A stretch of DNA of 64,000 nucleotides from assembly GCA_018105865.1 (NCBI GenBank), contig CM030851.1, forward strand, positions 6,135,328 through 6,199,327, read 5' to 3'. The notes under the pieces were generated by a model, which saw only the letters and a list, made by a program, of their open reading frames with translations, ran no database searches and was not told the DNA's origin. A program made the translations under genes and the position numbers. The stretch's first letter is position 1, and each line of letters opens with the position of its first letter. The DNA comes from Metaphire vulgaris (Eukaryota > Annelida > Clitellata > Crassiclitellata > Megascolecidae). Shown piece by piece: positions 1-11,944 of this stretch.

Positions 1-68
1 TTCTCTCCTCTTATTACCTTTGACACCGTTTAATTTCCATTGCCATCGATATTTACAGTAGCGTGCAC

Positions 69-405
69 CAATGGCGTAGCCAGGATTTCAGGATTTCTGG
101 AAGGGGTTTGGTTTTGACCGTAACCACCTTCGAAAAATCTTGACAACCAAGAAAAAAGTCATCCTCGTCTTTCCATCTTGTAATTTTCTCTTGTAGATGC
201 TGACAAGAAAAATGGTCGTCAACTTTCACCTCTTACACCTTTACATTGTATAGCGCTTAAGAAATTTTGAGGGGTCGGCAGCCAAGGAGGAGTTGACTTC
301 CAAAACCGCGTCCGAAAATTAAAAAATATATGGAAACACATAAAAAAATTTCGTCGGCAGCCAAAGGCGGTTTTAACCCACAAACTCCCCTTGGCTACGT
401 CACTA
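69..405. mobile_element. hAT-type MITE (GGCGTAGCCAGG ends)
   Basis: Non-coding element with inverted ends: CAATGGCGTAGCCAGG on the left and a matching GGCTACGTCAC end on the right. An 8-bp target duplication flanks it (GCGTGCAC at 61-68, GCGTACAC at 406-413, one mismatch), which fits hAT-type insertion. It is the same family as 13687-14013. It contains the shared internal box near 201-221 (see findings). It lies in the intron upstream of the TM1 exon of the class B GPCR. Confidence 0.8.
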
Positions 406-623
406 GCGTACACAGGGGAGGCGGGGGGAGCGGTGGCCCTGGGCGCCGACCAGACGGGGAGGGAAAAATTGACTTATTGACTTGGTGACCTTTTTTGCTC
501 GTCAACTGTCAGATCAGACAGATAGATGGTGGCGCCAATAACACCCACCGATCTCTGCACGCCATTGGATGTCTATATGCAAATGTTGAATACAATGTTC
601 TTTCGTTTTTGAAAATTCAACAG

Positions 624-727
624 AAGAAGACATATCTGGCTTCGACTCTGATGTTCATCTATTTCTACGGAAGCATAATTTCCTGTGTTCTGCTGACTGC
701 AACCATGTTCATTTTCTCTTATTTCAA
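624..727 (+). CDS. Class B GPCR exon: TM1
   Basis: Acceptor TTCAACAG precedes, donor AA|GTGAGT follows. The exon reads KKTYLASTLMFIYFYG and continues through a hydrophobic TM1 to IFSYF, ending in phase 2. The spliced codon AA+A (Lys) joins it to the TM2 exon, giving SYFKMLQCSR, the usual layout of intracellular loop 1 in this family. It starts in phase 0. The open frame runs further upstream (495-623), but nothing there looks like receptor sequence, so I start the exon at the AG. Confidence 0.88.
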
Positions 728-990
728 GTGAGTATTCTTGCCTGTGAGTACCTATAATTATTACATTAGACTAGTCTTGAATGTTCTCCGTTTGGATGTT
801 TAAACGTACTGAGTACTTTCAAAGCCATGCTTAAGCAATACAGCCCTCTCAGATAGCATTTCCTCCGTAGTGTATCTTTTTGTATCCCATTGACCGATAC
901 CTAGAATTGACCTGGACTTCGGCGGTTTGTATTTGGAATACCTTAGATTGATACCATGAATACTCGAAAAGGTGCGTGCCTTAACAGTGC

Positions 991-1088
<98 letters not shown>
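991..1088. repeat. (AAT)n microsatellite
   Basis: About 32 uninterrupted AAT units in the first intron of the class B GPCR, directly before a tRNA-like SINE segment. Confidence 0.97.
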
Positions 1089-1089
<1 letters not shown>

Positions 1090-1250
1090 GGGCTGGATGT
1101 TAACAGAGTGGTAACAACACTGGACGATAGAGCAGAAGGTCGCGGTTTCGATACCCGCAAGAAGCCTTAAGGTCGACTGAGCCTTACTTTCCCCACTGAC
1201 TTCTATCGCGACTCATATGAATATGGTCTTCTACCGAAGACTAAATGATT
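1089..1250 (+). mobile_element. tRNA-derived SINE-like segment
   Basis: ACAGAGTGGTAA resembles an A box, and GGTTTCGATACCC about 50 bases later resembles a pol III B box with the flanking stem GCG...CGC. It differs from the SINE at 14745 and 21552. I infer a tRNA-derived SINE abutting the (AAT)n array; it does not fold as a convincing tRNA gene. 1251-2098 shows nothing else I can identify. Confidence 0.45.
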
Positions 1251-2106
1251 ATTAATTTTAAACTTTACACACAATGACAAAAGTGTTAAAACACGCGTTC
1301 CACTTTAATAAACTGCATGATTACTCGTTTGTTTATTCAAATCTATACAGGCTATCGATTGGCTTGCTTGCTTGCTAAATTTACTTATCTACTGATGAAC
1401 ATACCCAGCACAATAAATGCACAAATGGACAGCATTCTTGTCTCATTTAGCTGTGCACGGGATACATTATGGATTATGAGAAATTTACATGCGCATAGAA
1501 ATTGGGATAAAATTACTCTGTCAACTGCGATCGCAAATGGACATCACGATTCGCGGAAGCGTCATTGAGGACTGCCGAAGGCGCCGTAGATCAATTTGCA
1601 TGTTGATGAGGGGTCAACATGGACGGATGGAAGAAGGGTCAACTCGCTGTGGTATGAAATACGATCAGCATGAAGACGATCATGGCCATCAATAACACAT
1701 AACGTTGTAGGCTATATCACCTTCTAGGGACGCCACGCTCTGTCTCAACGCGTCTACAGTAGTTACCTTCAAATCACGCGCTATGATCGAAGTCGTGTAT
1801 GACATTGCATTCCTCTTCAATTCCATTCCTGAATCCCGATTCTTTTTCGATTTGCTCAGAGAATTTGTAAGATGCGAGCGAGAGGAACTTCCGATAATAT
1901 AACCATGATTATTCATAATGTATTACTCGCTAGTGTGAAAAGTCTGATGGCGCCATAAATCTTTACGCGAATTTGGCGTATCTTGTTCATGCACTTTCAT
2001 CCGACATTCCTAAGTGTTATAAATATCCACTTAAGCAGCAATAATTGAGACATCCATAATAGCGGAAGTAGCAGTTATCCTAAGTTTGGGATACGATCAT
2101 AGTAGC

Positions 2107-3637
2107 CAGAGGCGGCGGAAGACAATAAAAAGTAGGGGCCTACCCCGGCCCGTTTACTATATAACGGCAGCGGTCGTTGAGGGTCGAGGTGACTAACTAA
2201 CTTACAGTAGATAGCCAAAATGCATTTTCACATGTGATTTATAACAAAAGAAATGTTTTAAGAAGGTTTTTATCGATTAGGCCCCGTATGCCCACAACTC
2301 TGCACGCCACTGGGACTGTAAGATGTTTATTCACAAGGTGAACTGGCACGGTTTTAAACATTTGCATTCTGCAACACTTTTATGTCATCACATTTGTAAG
2401 AAGGCAGTAGTCCATGTGTACTGTAATTGTAAACAAAAATAAAATGTTATTAATAAAATTAAGTAAAATGTTATTAATATTTCAATAAAATAAAATATTG
2501 TTAAAATGTTATTATTAGCCTCCTACATTATAATGCATAATGCATTATTTACTATTTACGGTGGGCAAGCCAATGTCAGTGATTCAGTGGCACTGAACTA
2601 ATGATAATGAATAATATTGACTAAATAATGTATTACTAGAAATGTCAGAACACTGAGAACGCCGATGATCGCTTTTTGCTACAAAGTCTTCGGCTATTTT
2701 AATCAAATCTAGTTGCCGAGTCAAGTCCTTGTGCGTATGTAAGACTGCAACCGCATTTAGACGAACATTTCCCATAGTTGTTCTTAAGTATGTTTTCAGG
2801 CGACGCATGCTGCTAAAAGTCCGCTCGGCGGTTGCAGATGACACTGGCATGACGAAGTACAATGTAAGCAGCTTTACAACTTGCTTGAGATTTATACGAT
2901 TATAGTTTTACGTAGCATAGTCCTAGTCCTACACTCATCACTATGGAATAATTTGCGCAGATGTTGTATCTGAAGTACTTACAGTTTGTTCAGGGTCTTA
3001 GACATTCAGTTTACGACGTTTAACAACAAACTTGTCCATTGTGTCGATGGCGAAGCGCTGTTGTCTGTTGAACGATTGAATTAGTCACTGAAGTCGTGAG
3101 ATTGCTTCCGCAATTTATGCAAACACGGTGAAGCTCTAACTGATCACTTTCGATCGAGACTCAAATCCAACTGCCATCTCTCGATGAAACTCTCTAACGC
3201 CCTCTACTGCTTCCCTGGTGCCCTCTGTTGCCATTCGCCTTTTCGCCCACCGTCTCCCCACTTGGTTCGTCAAAACCTTCAAAGGGCCTTCCGCCGTCTT
3301 TTAATCTAATGTTACCTGATACACGTACGTTACTGCAGCGTTTGACACCTCGGGTTAAAGGTGTATATGACCCCTGCCTGATCTTATCTGATCTTTATAC
3401 TATGAAGCCTTAATGGGCAGTGCATTCGTCCTCCCGCGACAGCAGCTGCCTCTTCCGTCTCAGGGCCTTCTTCCGCCTTTTAATTGAAGTGAGAATTTAA
3501 CCAAACAATTTAAAGAATCACAATTCTTCAGTTCTTACTTCCTAAAAAGTACCCCGGCCCGACCTATGGCGGGCCGGGGTACTTTTAAAAGTACCCCGGC
3601 CTGGGCCGACGGGGCCGATAGGAGTGCGCCGCCTATG
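2107..3637 (-). mobile_element. hAT DNA transposon remnant
   Basis: The ends are inverted: CAGAGGCGGCGGAAG on the left, and the right end read on the opposite strand is CATAGGCGGCGCACT. A perfect 8-bp target duplication ATAGTAGC flanks the element (2099-2106 and 3638-3645). It encodes only the C-terminal hAT dimerisation region on the - strand (2584-2862). The rest is non-coding and includes GTACCCCGGCC repeats near 3550-3600. It is a defective copy, not autonomous. Confidence 0.88.
2584..2862 (-). pseudogene. hAT transposase C-terminus (hATC) fragment
   Basis: The frame contains PVSSATAERTFSSMRRLK, the conserved core of the hAT C-terminal dimerisation domain, then YLRTTMGNVRLNAVAVLHTH, also typical. 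The N-terminal BED finger and the catalytic RNase H-like part are missing. The last 30 or so codons are probably past the true end. It sits inside the hAT element 2107-3637. The domain is clear; function is lost. Confidence 0.85.
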
Positions 3638-3715
3638 ATAGTAGCAGAACATTAGTAGTGGCGGTAATATGCTTGTAGTATTATAAGTAGCGGTATTGGT
3701 GTAATGTCATTATAT

Positions 3716-4386
3716 TGTGACGAGCAGCGACCTAAATAGGACTCGTTTACTTACTTACTTGTCTAGGGGAAACTACTTTGGCACTAACTCGTACATTTTA
3801 ACGGACAAAACTCTTCTTATTATAAAATATCACTTTAATCTTAATTAAATATTCAACTCTTCCGCCATAGCGGTTATCAATAGGCAGTGCTATATAACTC
3901 TAATCAATGTTTTAAAACGTCCAGCGACAGCAACTATCTTAGCAACTAGTTACTAATATAAATAACAGCTGATAACAGCTTCCACACAAAATCAATGAAA
4001 ATGAAACAAATGTGCCCTTTGCACGAAAACCAATTCGATATACGAATTCACGAGTATTAAGCGAACTGAAATCTCGGTTCAGATTTAAACAATAGCAATT
4101 TAAACTAAAACAACGAAGAGCAGGAACGAATCGCTGCGAACGAACGTCCGCCTTCTTCTTCGGCCACCGTCGAACTCTTCTTCTTCGAAAAACGACGCTT
4201 TCAAAACGTAACTGCCTTCAGCAACGGCTCTTGCGACCAATGACGCCCGTCGTCTCATCACGCCTTCTATAACGTGAATTCCTATTTGCTCACATAAACA
4301 TAGAGCAAACATAATAAACTTCACATACAAACCTACCAACATTCCAATCATTTGCTATCTATGCTTCAATCTACCCCTTTATCACA
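3716..4386 (-). repeat. 3' LTR of the Gmr1-like element
   Basis: This copy lies downstream of RNase H in sense (-) orientation. It is almost identical to 9977-10647; by eye I see only a run-length difference near 4019 and small changes near 4190-4200. A short purine run (complement of CCCCTA) adjoins it at 4387, as expected for a polypurine tract. Open frames inside it are chance. Confidence 0.93.
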
Positions 4387-4690
4387 CCCCTAGCACTCGA
4401 GCCTACGTGGTGGATTACCACGTCAACTCAGATGCAGTGGCAGTGACGACATCAAAAGGAAATTGCAGAAGCAAACTTTGGCTTACACCAATTTCAACTT
4501 ATCCAAAATGGAATTAATATTACAAAGGAATAAAACAAGAACCAACCACCGAGAACAACTGCAAAAATTATGCTATCTAAGTGGTTATATCACAAAACTA
4601 TCCTAACTTAGCTTAAGCTACAGTAACACTTACATTCTATTTTTACTTCCAACACTTACTTACAACGCCTAAACTAGTTACTTATCCTAC

Positions 4691-5161
4691 CTATTCTGAT
4701 GGTCTGCTCAGAATATCAGGCAGTAAATTGTCTTTACCTGGTCTGTGTTTTATCTCAAGAGAATACTGTTGCAACTCTAAAGACCAACGCAACAGCTTGG
4801 CGTTATGCCTACCCATCTTGTGGATGAACATAAGAGGGCTGTGGTCAGAGTATATCACTGTCTTTTGAGTACCGAAATACACACTAAAAGTTCTGACCGC
4901 AGACACAAGAGCTAATGCTTCCTTCTCAACGGTCGCATATCTTCGCTCATGTATATTCAACTTCCTGCTATAATAGCAAACCGGATGCTCAATATTTTCA
5001 TGAACTTGAAAAAGTACCGCACCTATCGCTTGGTCGCTTGCATCCACAGCAACTGAAAATGGTCGAGTGAAATCTGGCGTCTTAAGAATTGGCCGGGACG
5101 CTAGTCTCGACTTAATATCTATAAAGGCATTCTCAGCCTCCACTGTCCAATGAAATTTCAC
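4691..5161 (-). pseudogene. Gypsy-type RNase H domain (pol fragment)
   Basis: The frame has the RT-RNase H connection (WTVEAENAFIDIKSRLASRP), then FSVAVDASDQAIGAVLFQ with the first catalytic Asp, KEALALVSAVRTF with the Glu, and VIYSDHSPLMFI with the second Asp. It ends in HRPGKDNLLPDILSRPSE and a stop at 4691. RNase H removes the RNA template during reverse transcription. It is the last domain of this pol and is out of frame with the RT upstream of it. Confidence 0.93.
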
Positions 5162-6000
5162 ATTTTTTCTTAAGAAGGTTAGTCAATGCGATCGATAAAT
5201 GCGCATAATGAGGCAAAAATTTGCGAAAATAGCCGCAGACACCTAGAAAAGATTGCAACTGCTTTCTAGTGTTTGGTCTGGGAAAGTTCTGGATTGAGGT
5301 TATCTTGTGTTGCAAAGGCTGGACTTGACCTAAGCCAACACGGTGTCCTAGATAATCTATCTGGGCATTAGCAAACTCACATTTGCTCAGCTTTAATGTC
5401 AACCCTGCCCTACCAATTTTATTTAACACAAGGTTAAGATGGTGCAGGTGCTCGTCCCAGGAGTTACTAAAGATGATAATATCATCTAAGTACGCATCTG
5501 CGAACTCTTCTAAGCCGCACAAAACTTTTTAACTAGTCTAGAAAAGGTTGCAGGGCATTTCTACATCCAAAAGGCATATATTTCCAATGGAAATGGCCGT
5601 TTTGGGTCACGAAACCAGTCAGCGGTATTGATTCTGGGTGCATTTGGATTTGCCAATAGCCACAAGTCATGTCGACTTTGGTCAGGTATTTGCTGCGGCC
5701 TACTTTATCAATGAGTTGCTCTATCCTAGGCATGGGAAAAGGATCTGGGATAGTTTGGTCATTTAGTTTTCGCAGATCCGTACATAAACGTAATGATCCG
5801 TCAGCTTTTGGGACGACCACAACAGGTGCTCCCCAGGGACTGTCACTGGGCTCAATTATTCCATCATCTAGCAACTGTTTCACCTGTTCATTGACAAATT
5901 TTGTCTTCTCGGGGCTTAACCTATAAGGTGAAAAGTATGAAGGTTTGGCCTCTGGTTTAAGGCTTATCTTATGGGAGATCAGATCAGTCTTCCCCGGTTT
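5133..6000 (-). pseudogene. Gypsy-type reverse transcriptase (pol fragment, frameshifted)
   Basis: The first half, in the frame ending at 5533, has the fingers/palm region (SPWGAPVVVVPKADGSLRLC, DLRKLNDQT, TKVDMTCGYWQI with the first catalytic Asp, FHWKYMPFGCRNA). After a frameshift near 5540 the second half continues at 5522-5133 with DAYLDDIIIFS, the YxDD catalytic box, and the connection SFLGVCGYFRKFLPHYA. Another frameshift near 5160 separates it from RNase H. RT follows the integrase C-terminus directly in the same open frame, which fixes the unusual domain order. Confidence 0.93.
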
Positions 6001-6049
6001 GTTGCTAAACACTTGCTCATGTTGCACAATTAGAGATTTCAATTCTTCG

Positions 6050-7565
6050 GCAAGACCTGACCCCAAATGTTTTACTTTGTCCAGTACCAGTTCTTCAAAA
6101 GAACACTGGACTTTCTGTGTTATTTCTACTGTATTGACAGTTTCAACAGAAGTTTTGGCATGCTCCGGGTTATCTCTGCTAAAATATGGCTTTAGAAGAT
6201 TGACATGGCATAAACGAGTCTGATTTCTTTTATCAGGCGTAGCAATCACATAGTCAAGTTGGCCAACTTTTTTCACTATTTTATATGGCCCATGATAAGC
6301 TGCAGAAAGGGGTTTGCCATCTCTAGGCAGCCACACTAACACTAATTGCCCTGGTTTAAAGTCGACATCGACAGCTTTTCTGTCGTAGTAACCTTTTATT
6401 TTCTGTTGCTGCTGGGCATACAACTTATTTGCCATGTCGATAGAGAATCGAATTTTCTCTCTTAAGGTGATAACAAATTCAGAAACATGAACCTTCTTAA
6501 TTTGTTCGATAGTATCCGATTTCTCGAACCACTGGTCCTTAAGTAGGGACAAAGGTGAATTAACTTGTCTCCCATATAACAAGTCAAAACTTGAAAACCC
6601 TAACCCTTCAATTGGTACTTCCCTGTAGGCAAAAGTACCCATGGAATCAGTTCATCCCATTCAATGGTAGAGTCAGCCTTCACTGCTCTAATCATCTGCT
6701 TAAGGGTAAAAATGAAATCTTTCAAGGCAACTGTTTGACTGTGGATGGTAAGCAGATATTTTCACATGTTTAATGGCACACTGATCGAGAAAATGTTGCA
6801 TGACGTCAGACATGAACTCTCGGCCTTGATCAGTCAGGATTTCTTTTGGAAATCCGCACCGAGCAAAAACATCTGTCAAAACTTTACAAACAATTTCTGC
6901 TTTATGGGCGGGAATGGGGATGGCTTCGGGATAATGAGTGCACAAGTCCATTACTGTAAGCAACCACCTGTTGCCTGATTTACTGCACACGGGTAGTGGC
7001 CCTACAACGTCTATTGCTACCCGATCAAACGCATTGTTCATGATGGGTAAACTTTGCAATTTGGCAATGTTATTATATTTGTTCTTATTTAGTTTCTGAC
7101 ATATGTCGCATGTGCGAACGTAATCTTTAATGTCTTTATTGATAGATGGCCAGTAAAAGTGTTTAATTATTCTCTGTTTGGTCTTTAGCATGCCGAGGTG
7201 TCCGGATGCCGGAATGTCATGTGACAATTCTAACAGCCGCCTTCGGATTTGGACTGGGGCAACAATCTGCAAAAACCTAAATCCGCCTCCTGTGGACACT
7301 CAGATTCCACAAATCTCCTTACTAACAGGCCATCATACACACAGTATGAAATCTTATGACCTGAAGTACCAAACGGGACAACATCATTAAACAATTCCTT
7401 CAGACTCTCATCAGTCTGTTGCAGCCTAATCAGATCATCACGAGACAACGACAACTCTTTTCCTATCAAGTCATCTGCAAAACCACTTGGACAATTCAAC
7501 TTCAATGAACCACCAACAACATCATTAGGAAAAACCTGTGGAACTACTGGGCGATTCAACCTCAT
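6050..7565 (-). pseudogene. Integrase region upstream of RT (pol fragment, frameshifted)
   Basis: Read on the - strand, 7565-7230 is the spacer before integrase. 7299-6700 has the HHCC zinc finger (LSHDIPASGHLGM ... RTCDICQKL) and the catalytic core with VAIDVVGPL, ILTDQGREF and SNSCLERFH supplying the D, D and E residues. After frameshifts near 6725 and 6625 the frame continues from 6642 with the core's end and a GPY/F-type C-terminal module (AAYHGPYKIVKK). Integrase inserts the cDNA into the genome. Its place between protease and RT is the key feature of this element. Confidence 0.92.
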
Positions 7566-7589
7566 GGAACCCCACCAACAACAACATCA

Positions 7590-8228
7590 TCAGAAAAAAC
7601 CATGTGGGTCCTGGACACCACTGGAGTCACACGACTCATCAAAAACAACCTCCTCATCAACAGTACTTGGAGCTACATCATCAGCATCAACACGCTGTGA
7701 ATTTACATTAGACCCCAATAAGTCTTCCTCAAACAGACCCTCTAAATTAAAATCAAAATTATAATAATCATCTGGATTATATGTGACCTCTGCTTTCTTA
7801 TCTAATGAATCTTTCTCAAGATCAATTAATGATTTGATTTTAGCCCGAGTCACCACACACGAATCCATGAGTTCCTCATCAACTCGACAATCCACATCAG
7901 CTCCAATCAAAACATCAATCGAATGGGGTAATTGATCGATGAGACCACACAACACTTCTCCACGATGAAAAACACAGTCGAGATTCACCAACACCAAAGG
8001 AATTTGGATAACATCCCCAGTTATACCTTTAATCAAACGACATTCGCCTGTATCTTTGTATTCATCAGGATTTATTCGTTCTTTACTGATTAGAGTCTGT
8101 GATGAACCTGTGTCACGAAAAGAAATAATTTGTCTTGTTTGTTTGTCTGCATTTACAATTGTAGCTTGGGAACAATAGGGTCTGAAACTGGTTGGTACTG
8201 TGTCCAAACTATGTGTAACTTGTTGCAC
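7590..8228 (-). pseudogene. Retrotransposon aspartic protease region
   Basis: The frame contains IISFRDTGSSQTLISKE with the DTG(S) active-site triad of retropepsins, and later IDVLIGADVDCRV, the ILG-like second motif. It continues as an acidic spacer and stops at 7590. A partial tandem duplication spans the break, as similar GATGTTGTTGKTGG-type sequence recurs at about 7515 and 7580. The protease processes Gag and Pol. It is out of frame with both neighbours. Confidence 0.88.
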
Positions 8229-8305
8229 AAAGTTTACATTTGGACCAGCAAAATTTGAGCCTGGCTCAAAATTTGCCTTTCATTTCTCTGTCGTTTTAAA
8301 GCAAA

Positions 8306-9529
8306 ACATTGGTCTAAACCATGTCCATTCCTATGGCAGAATGCGCATTTCTGGGTTGAGGGCAGCCCATTTTTACCACTCCTGAAATTTGAGTTCCTCC
8401 CTGTGTATTGGAATGTGGAAAATTTCTCAAATTGGCATTATTTTCATCTGGCAATGTCTTAGAAGTGACATTTTGATTTAATTGATATCTCCAATTAGTG
8501 CAACTGTTGGCATTGTCTCTATCAGTGTTGTATCTATTTGATTGGGTTGCATTGTGTTCATGTCTGTATGCATTTGGAGCAAACTTGTGTCTGTTGTATG
8601 TGTCACTGCTATTTGAATAATTTCTGTGAATAGCAACAAACTGATCAGCAAATCTAGCTAATTCAACAAGTGAATTGGCTTGTTTGTCCATAAGCCAAGT
8701 TTTCAGAACATTATCATTCACCTTGTTCAAAAATTGTTCCATTTTAAACAATTCTTTGATTTTTCTGGGTCATCTTGAGCCTTATGACCAAGTAAAAATC
8801 TCTGAAAAGGCCAATTTAACCTAGTTGCAAAATGTGTATACGTTTCAGATTGGTCCTTGTTGAGCTGCCTGAACTTTAATCTATATGCTTCAGGAACCAA
8901 TTGAAACATATTTAGGATGGCTTCTTTGATAAAGTCATAGTCTTGGACCTGCTCAGCAGTCAGTTCTACAAAGACTTTTAAGATCTTACCACTTATCTGA
9001 GTTTGAAGCATAGCAGGCCATTTATTTTTCTCAATCTGGAAGTTCAGCATTGTTCGTTCGAACAGAGTCAAGTAGGAGTCAATATCTGTACTCTCATTAA
9101 ACCTAGGGAGTGCTTTCCTAGCATTTTCACTAGCTTTATCAGAACTACCTGCATTAGTCCTATCACTACTTACTGACTCACTTTGCAAGGTCAACTTATG
9201 CAACTCAATCTTCTCATTGGACTGGATTTGAGCTTGTTGAATTTGAGCTTGTTGAATTTGAGTTTGGGTCTGAGCATCAAGTTGAGCTTGCTGAAGCTGG
9301 GCATCAAGTTGAGCTTTTTGAGTTTGGGTCTGGGCATCAAGTTGAGCTTGCTGAAGCTGGGCATCAAGTTGAGCTTTTGAGTTTGAGCATCAAGTTCTAA
9401 CTTACGCATCTCTAACTCTAATTTCTTAAGGACAATGGCCTCAGATTCTATTGGATTATGGTTGGAATTTTGAGAAGTCCTACTGCCAACACTCTCAACA
9501 TCTTGTCTGTCTTCACCCAATCCTGTCAC
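8306..9529 (-). pseudogene. Gag of the Gmr1-like element (frameshifted)
   Basis: From 9529 downwards, an N-terminal region with a Gln-rich tandem repeat (AQLDAQLQQ-type heptads, about 9210-9390, coiled-coil-like) leads to a gag capsid segment (FNESTDIDSYLTLFERTM, QLNKDQSETYTHFATRLNWP). An Asn-rich stretch (8751-8400) and a CCHC zinc knuckle (CAFCHRNGHGLDQC, 8347-8306) follow. Frame changes near 9375, 8745, 8360 and 8240 break it. Gag forms the particle and the knuckle binds RNA. Confidence 0.85.
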
Positions 9530-9976
9530 ACATAATTTAATCAGCTTTGCCTCAATTGGTCCTTGTTACCCTCATTTCGACCCCTTTTGAAAGCAAATTT
9601 TCCCTTAAGTCTTCTACATTCATAGATAAAATGTCTTCAACCGACCATGCATCAGGGAGTGCTGGGTTTTCCATACTTAAAGTTATGCAGAATATACAAA
9701 TTCAATGCAAAACAACTAATCAAAACACACAGCAATATTCAACACAAAAGCAGTAATAATCAATTTAAACTACTGATACTACTTACAATGAACGGGAGAC
9801 AAAACTCAAACCCTATTTCACTCTTAAAATTCACTAGGCCTCCTCAATTAATTAAATAAAAGAGCCTAAAATTCTGCTTTTCTTACTACACGGAGTGGAG
9901 CAGCGTCGCCCGCTTACCCTTGTGCGACGACAACTTACAACTAGATTCAAATCTACCGGACCTGAGCCTACCCACA

Positions 9977-10647
9977 TGTGACGAGCAGCGACCTAAATAG
10001 GACTCGTTTACTTACTTACTTGTCTAGGGGAAACTACTTTGGCACTAACTCGTACATTTTAACGGACAAAACTCTTCTTATTATAAAATATCACTTTAAT
10101 CTTAATTAAATATTCAACTCTTCCGCCATAGCGGTTATCAATAGGCAGTGCTATATAACTCTAATCAATGTTTTAAAACGTCCAGCGACAGCAACTATCT
10201 TAGCAACTAGTTACTAATATAAATAACAGCTGATAACAGCTTCCACACAAAATCAATGAAAATGAAACAAATGTGCCCTTGCACGAAAACCAATTCGATA
10301 TACGAATTCACGAGTATTAAGCGAACTGAAATCTCGGTTCAGATTTAAACAATAGCAATTTAAACTAAAACAACGAAGAGCAGGAACGAATCGCTGCGAA
10401 CGAACGTCCGCCTTCTTCTTCGGCCACCGTCGAACTCTTCTTCTTCGAAAAAGACGCACTTTCAAAACGTAACTGCCTTCAGCAACGGCTCTTGCGACCA
10501 ATGACGCCCGTCGTCTCATCACGCCTTCTATAACGTGAATTCCTATTTGCTCACATAAACATAGAGCAAACATAATAAACTTCACATACAAACCTACCAA
10601 CATTCCAATCATTTGCTATCTATGCTTCAATCTACCCCTTTATCACA
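9977..10647 (-). repeat. 5' LTR of the Gmr1-like element
   Basis: Direct repeat of 3716-4386, same length and near identical, upstream of gag in sense orientation. The ATAT duplication follows at 10648, where a (TTA)n microsatellite begins, so the element landed at the edge of a simple repeat. 9530-9976 is the element's untranslated leader; I saw no clear tRNA-complementary primer site. Confidence 0.93.
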
Positions 10648-10648
10648 A

Positions 10649-10747
<99 letters not shown>
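10648..10747. repeat. (ATT)n microsatellite
   Basis: About 32 ATT units with one interruption, between the Gmr1-like LTR and the solo LTR at 10749. Confidence 0.96.
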
Positions 10748-10748
10748 G

Positions 10749-11944
10749 TGTGGCGTTTTTAATATTTTCGCTTGTTTTGCACGGCTACTGAAAACTACTG
10801 CGTTCAACGCGCTGTATCTACTCGACTACGCGCCACGTAGGCATTTATTACCATTGCTGATTCAAATTGCTCCGTTTTACTACTTATGTTTCTTTTTAGT
10901 GATATTCACTCGTACTTGTAGATACCTGATTATTATTGACGAAGTTTGAAGCCGTTTTGTGCAGTGCTATTTTATGCGAGTAGGCCTGTTTCTATGTAAT
11001 TTTTAATGGGCCAGAACTCGGTTATTATAGGTGCTAGGAAAGTCAGTCTGGTCTTCACTCAAAGCTAATATTTTCGTGCATCCAAAGACATAACTATTAT
11101 AAACGGTTAACATCTATTTTTTTATAATTAAGAGCCTTTAAAGTTTAACATAGGAAGAATAGGGGAAGGTCATGTGACCTATTTTTAGTTATTGCTCTTT
11201 CGGTTATTGGCTGTAGAGGCGAAGCTAGTTGTTATAACGATTCCTATTGGTTAGATGCTCCCCGTCTTCTACCTCTCCAATTATTTTCTATATAAGGCCG
11301 AGAGCTCGGCTTGGAAACCAGTTCGATTAGAACTCCTGTAGCGCGAGCTGCAGCTTTCAGACCCTAGTGGTTTGACCTTTTGCAACAATTAGTTGCCAAA
11401 CTTATCAGCTTCGGTCGATTACTCGCAACAATTAGTTGCAAATCTTATCAACCAAACATTATCGACTCTGCCGACGCTTCGCAGTGAATAGCTGCCGAAG
11501 GTTTAATTTACGACTGGAAACTTGTGTTAAATAGTAAGTAGCCAAGTGCTATTCACAACTGGATGTTGCGCCGGTTAGTCATCGAACATGTATTGTGTTA
11601 TCACTCGTGATTGCTGCGTTCATGACGGTGGTTGTTGGTCATGCTCTATTGTATAAGACGAAGGTTATTCGTCAGTCTGTGACATCTTCGCTGATCACGA
11701 CATATATGATTGTTATTTGTTAGCCAAGGTTGATCGTTCCTTGATGTTGAATAATTTCGAACTCTAGTAATAAGATAGTTAATGCAGTTATAAGCCTATT
11801 GATGTTTCTTATTAAAAGATTATTTTTATGTACAGAGAATTATTGTTGTCTTCCTACAAGCAAGCCACGCCAGACCGGGTGGGGACCTATACGTTGCGAC
11901 CGCCTAATCCAAATAATCTCCCGGGTTGTTTCAAATTACGCTAC

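Larger units (their letters stand above)
3716..10647 (-). mobile_element. Gmr1-like Ty3/gypsy LTR retrotransposon (PR-IN-RT-RH order)
   Basis: Two 671-bp LTRs in direct orientation start TGTGACGAGC and end TTTATCACA (TG...CA). A 4-bp target duplication ATAT is at 3712-3715 and 10648-10651. Coding capacity is on the - strand in the order gag, zinc knuckle, aspartic protease, integrase, reverse transcriptase, RNase H, and nothing follows RNase H before the LTR. Ordinary gypsy elements have integrase last; integrase before RT in a gypsy-type pol is the Gmr1-group arrangement. About ten frameshifts interrupt the frames although the LTRs are almost identical. It sits antisense in the first intron of the class B GPCR. 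I could not identify the primer binding site. Confidence 0.9.

Noticed and set aside
4100..4351. 83-codon - strand ORF, repeated at 10253-10612
   Set aside because: It lies inside both LTRs, differs between them by frame changes, and has no domain.
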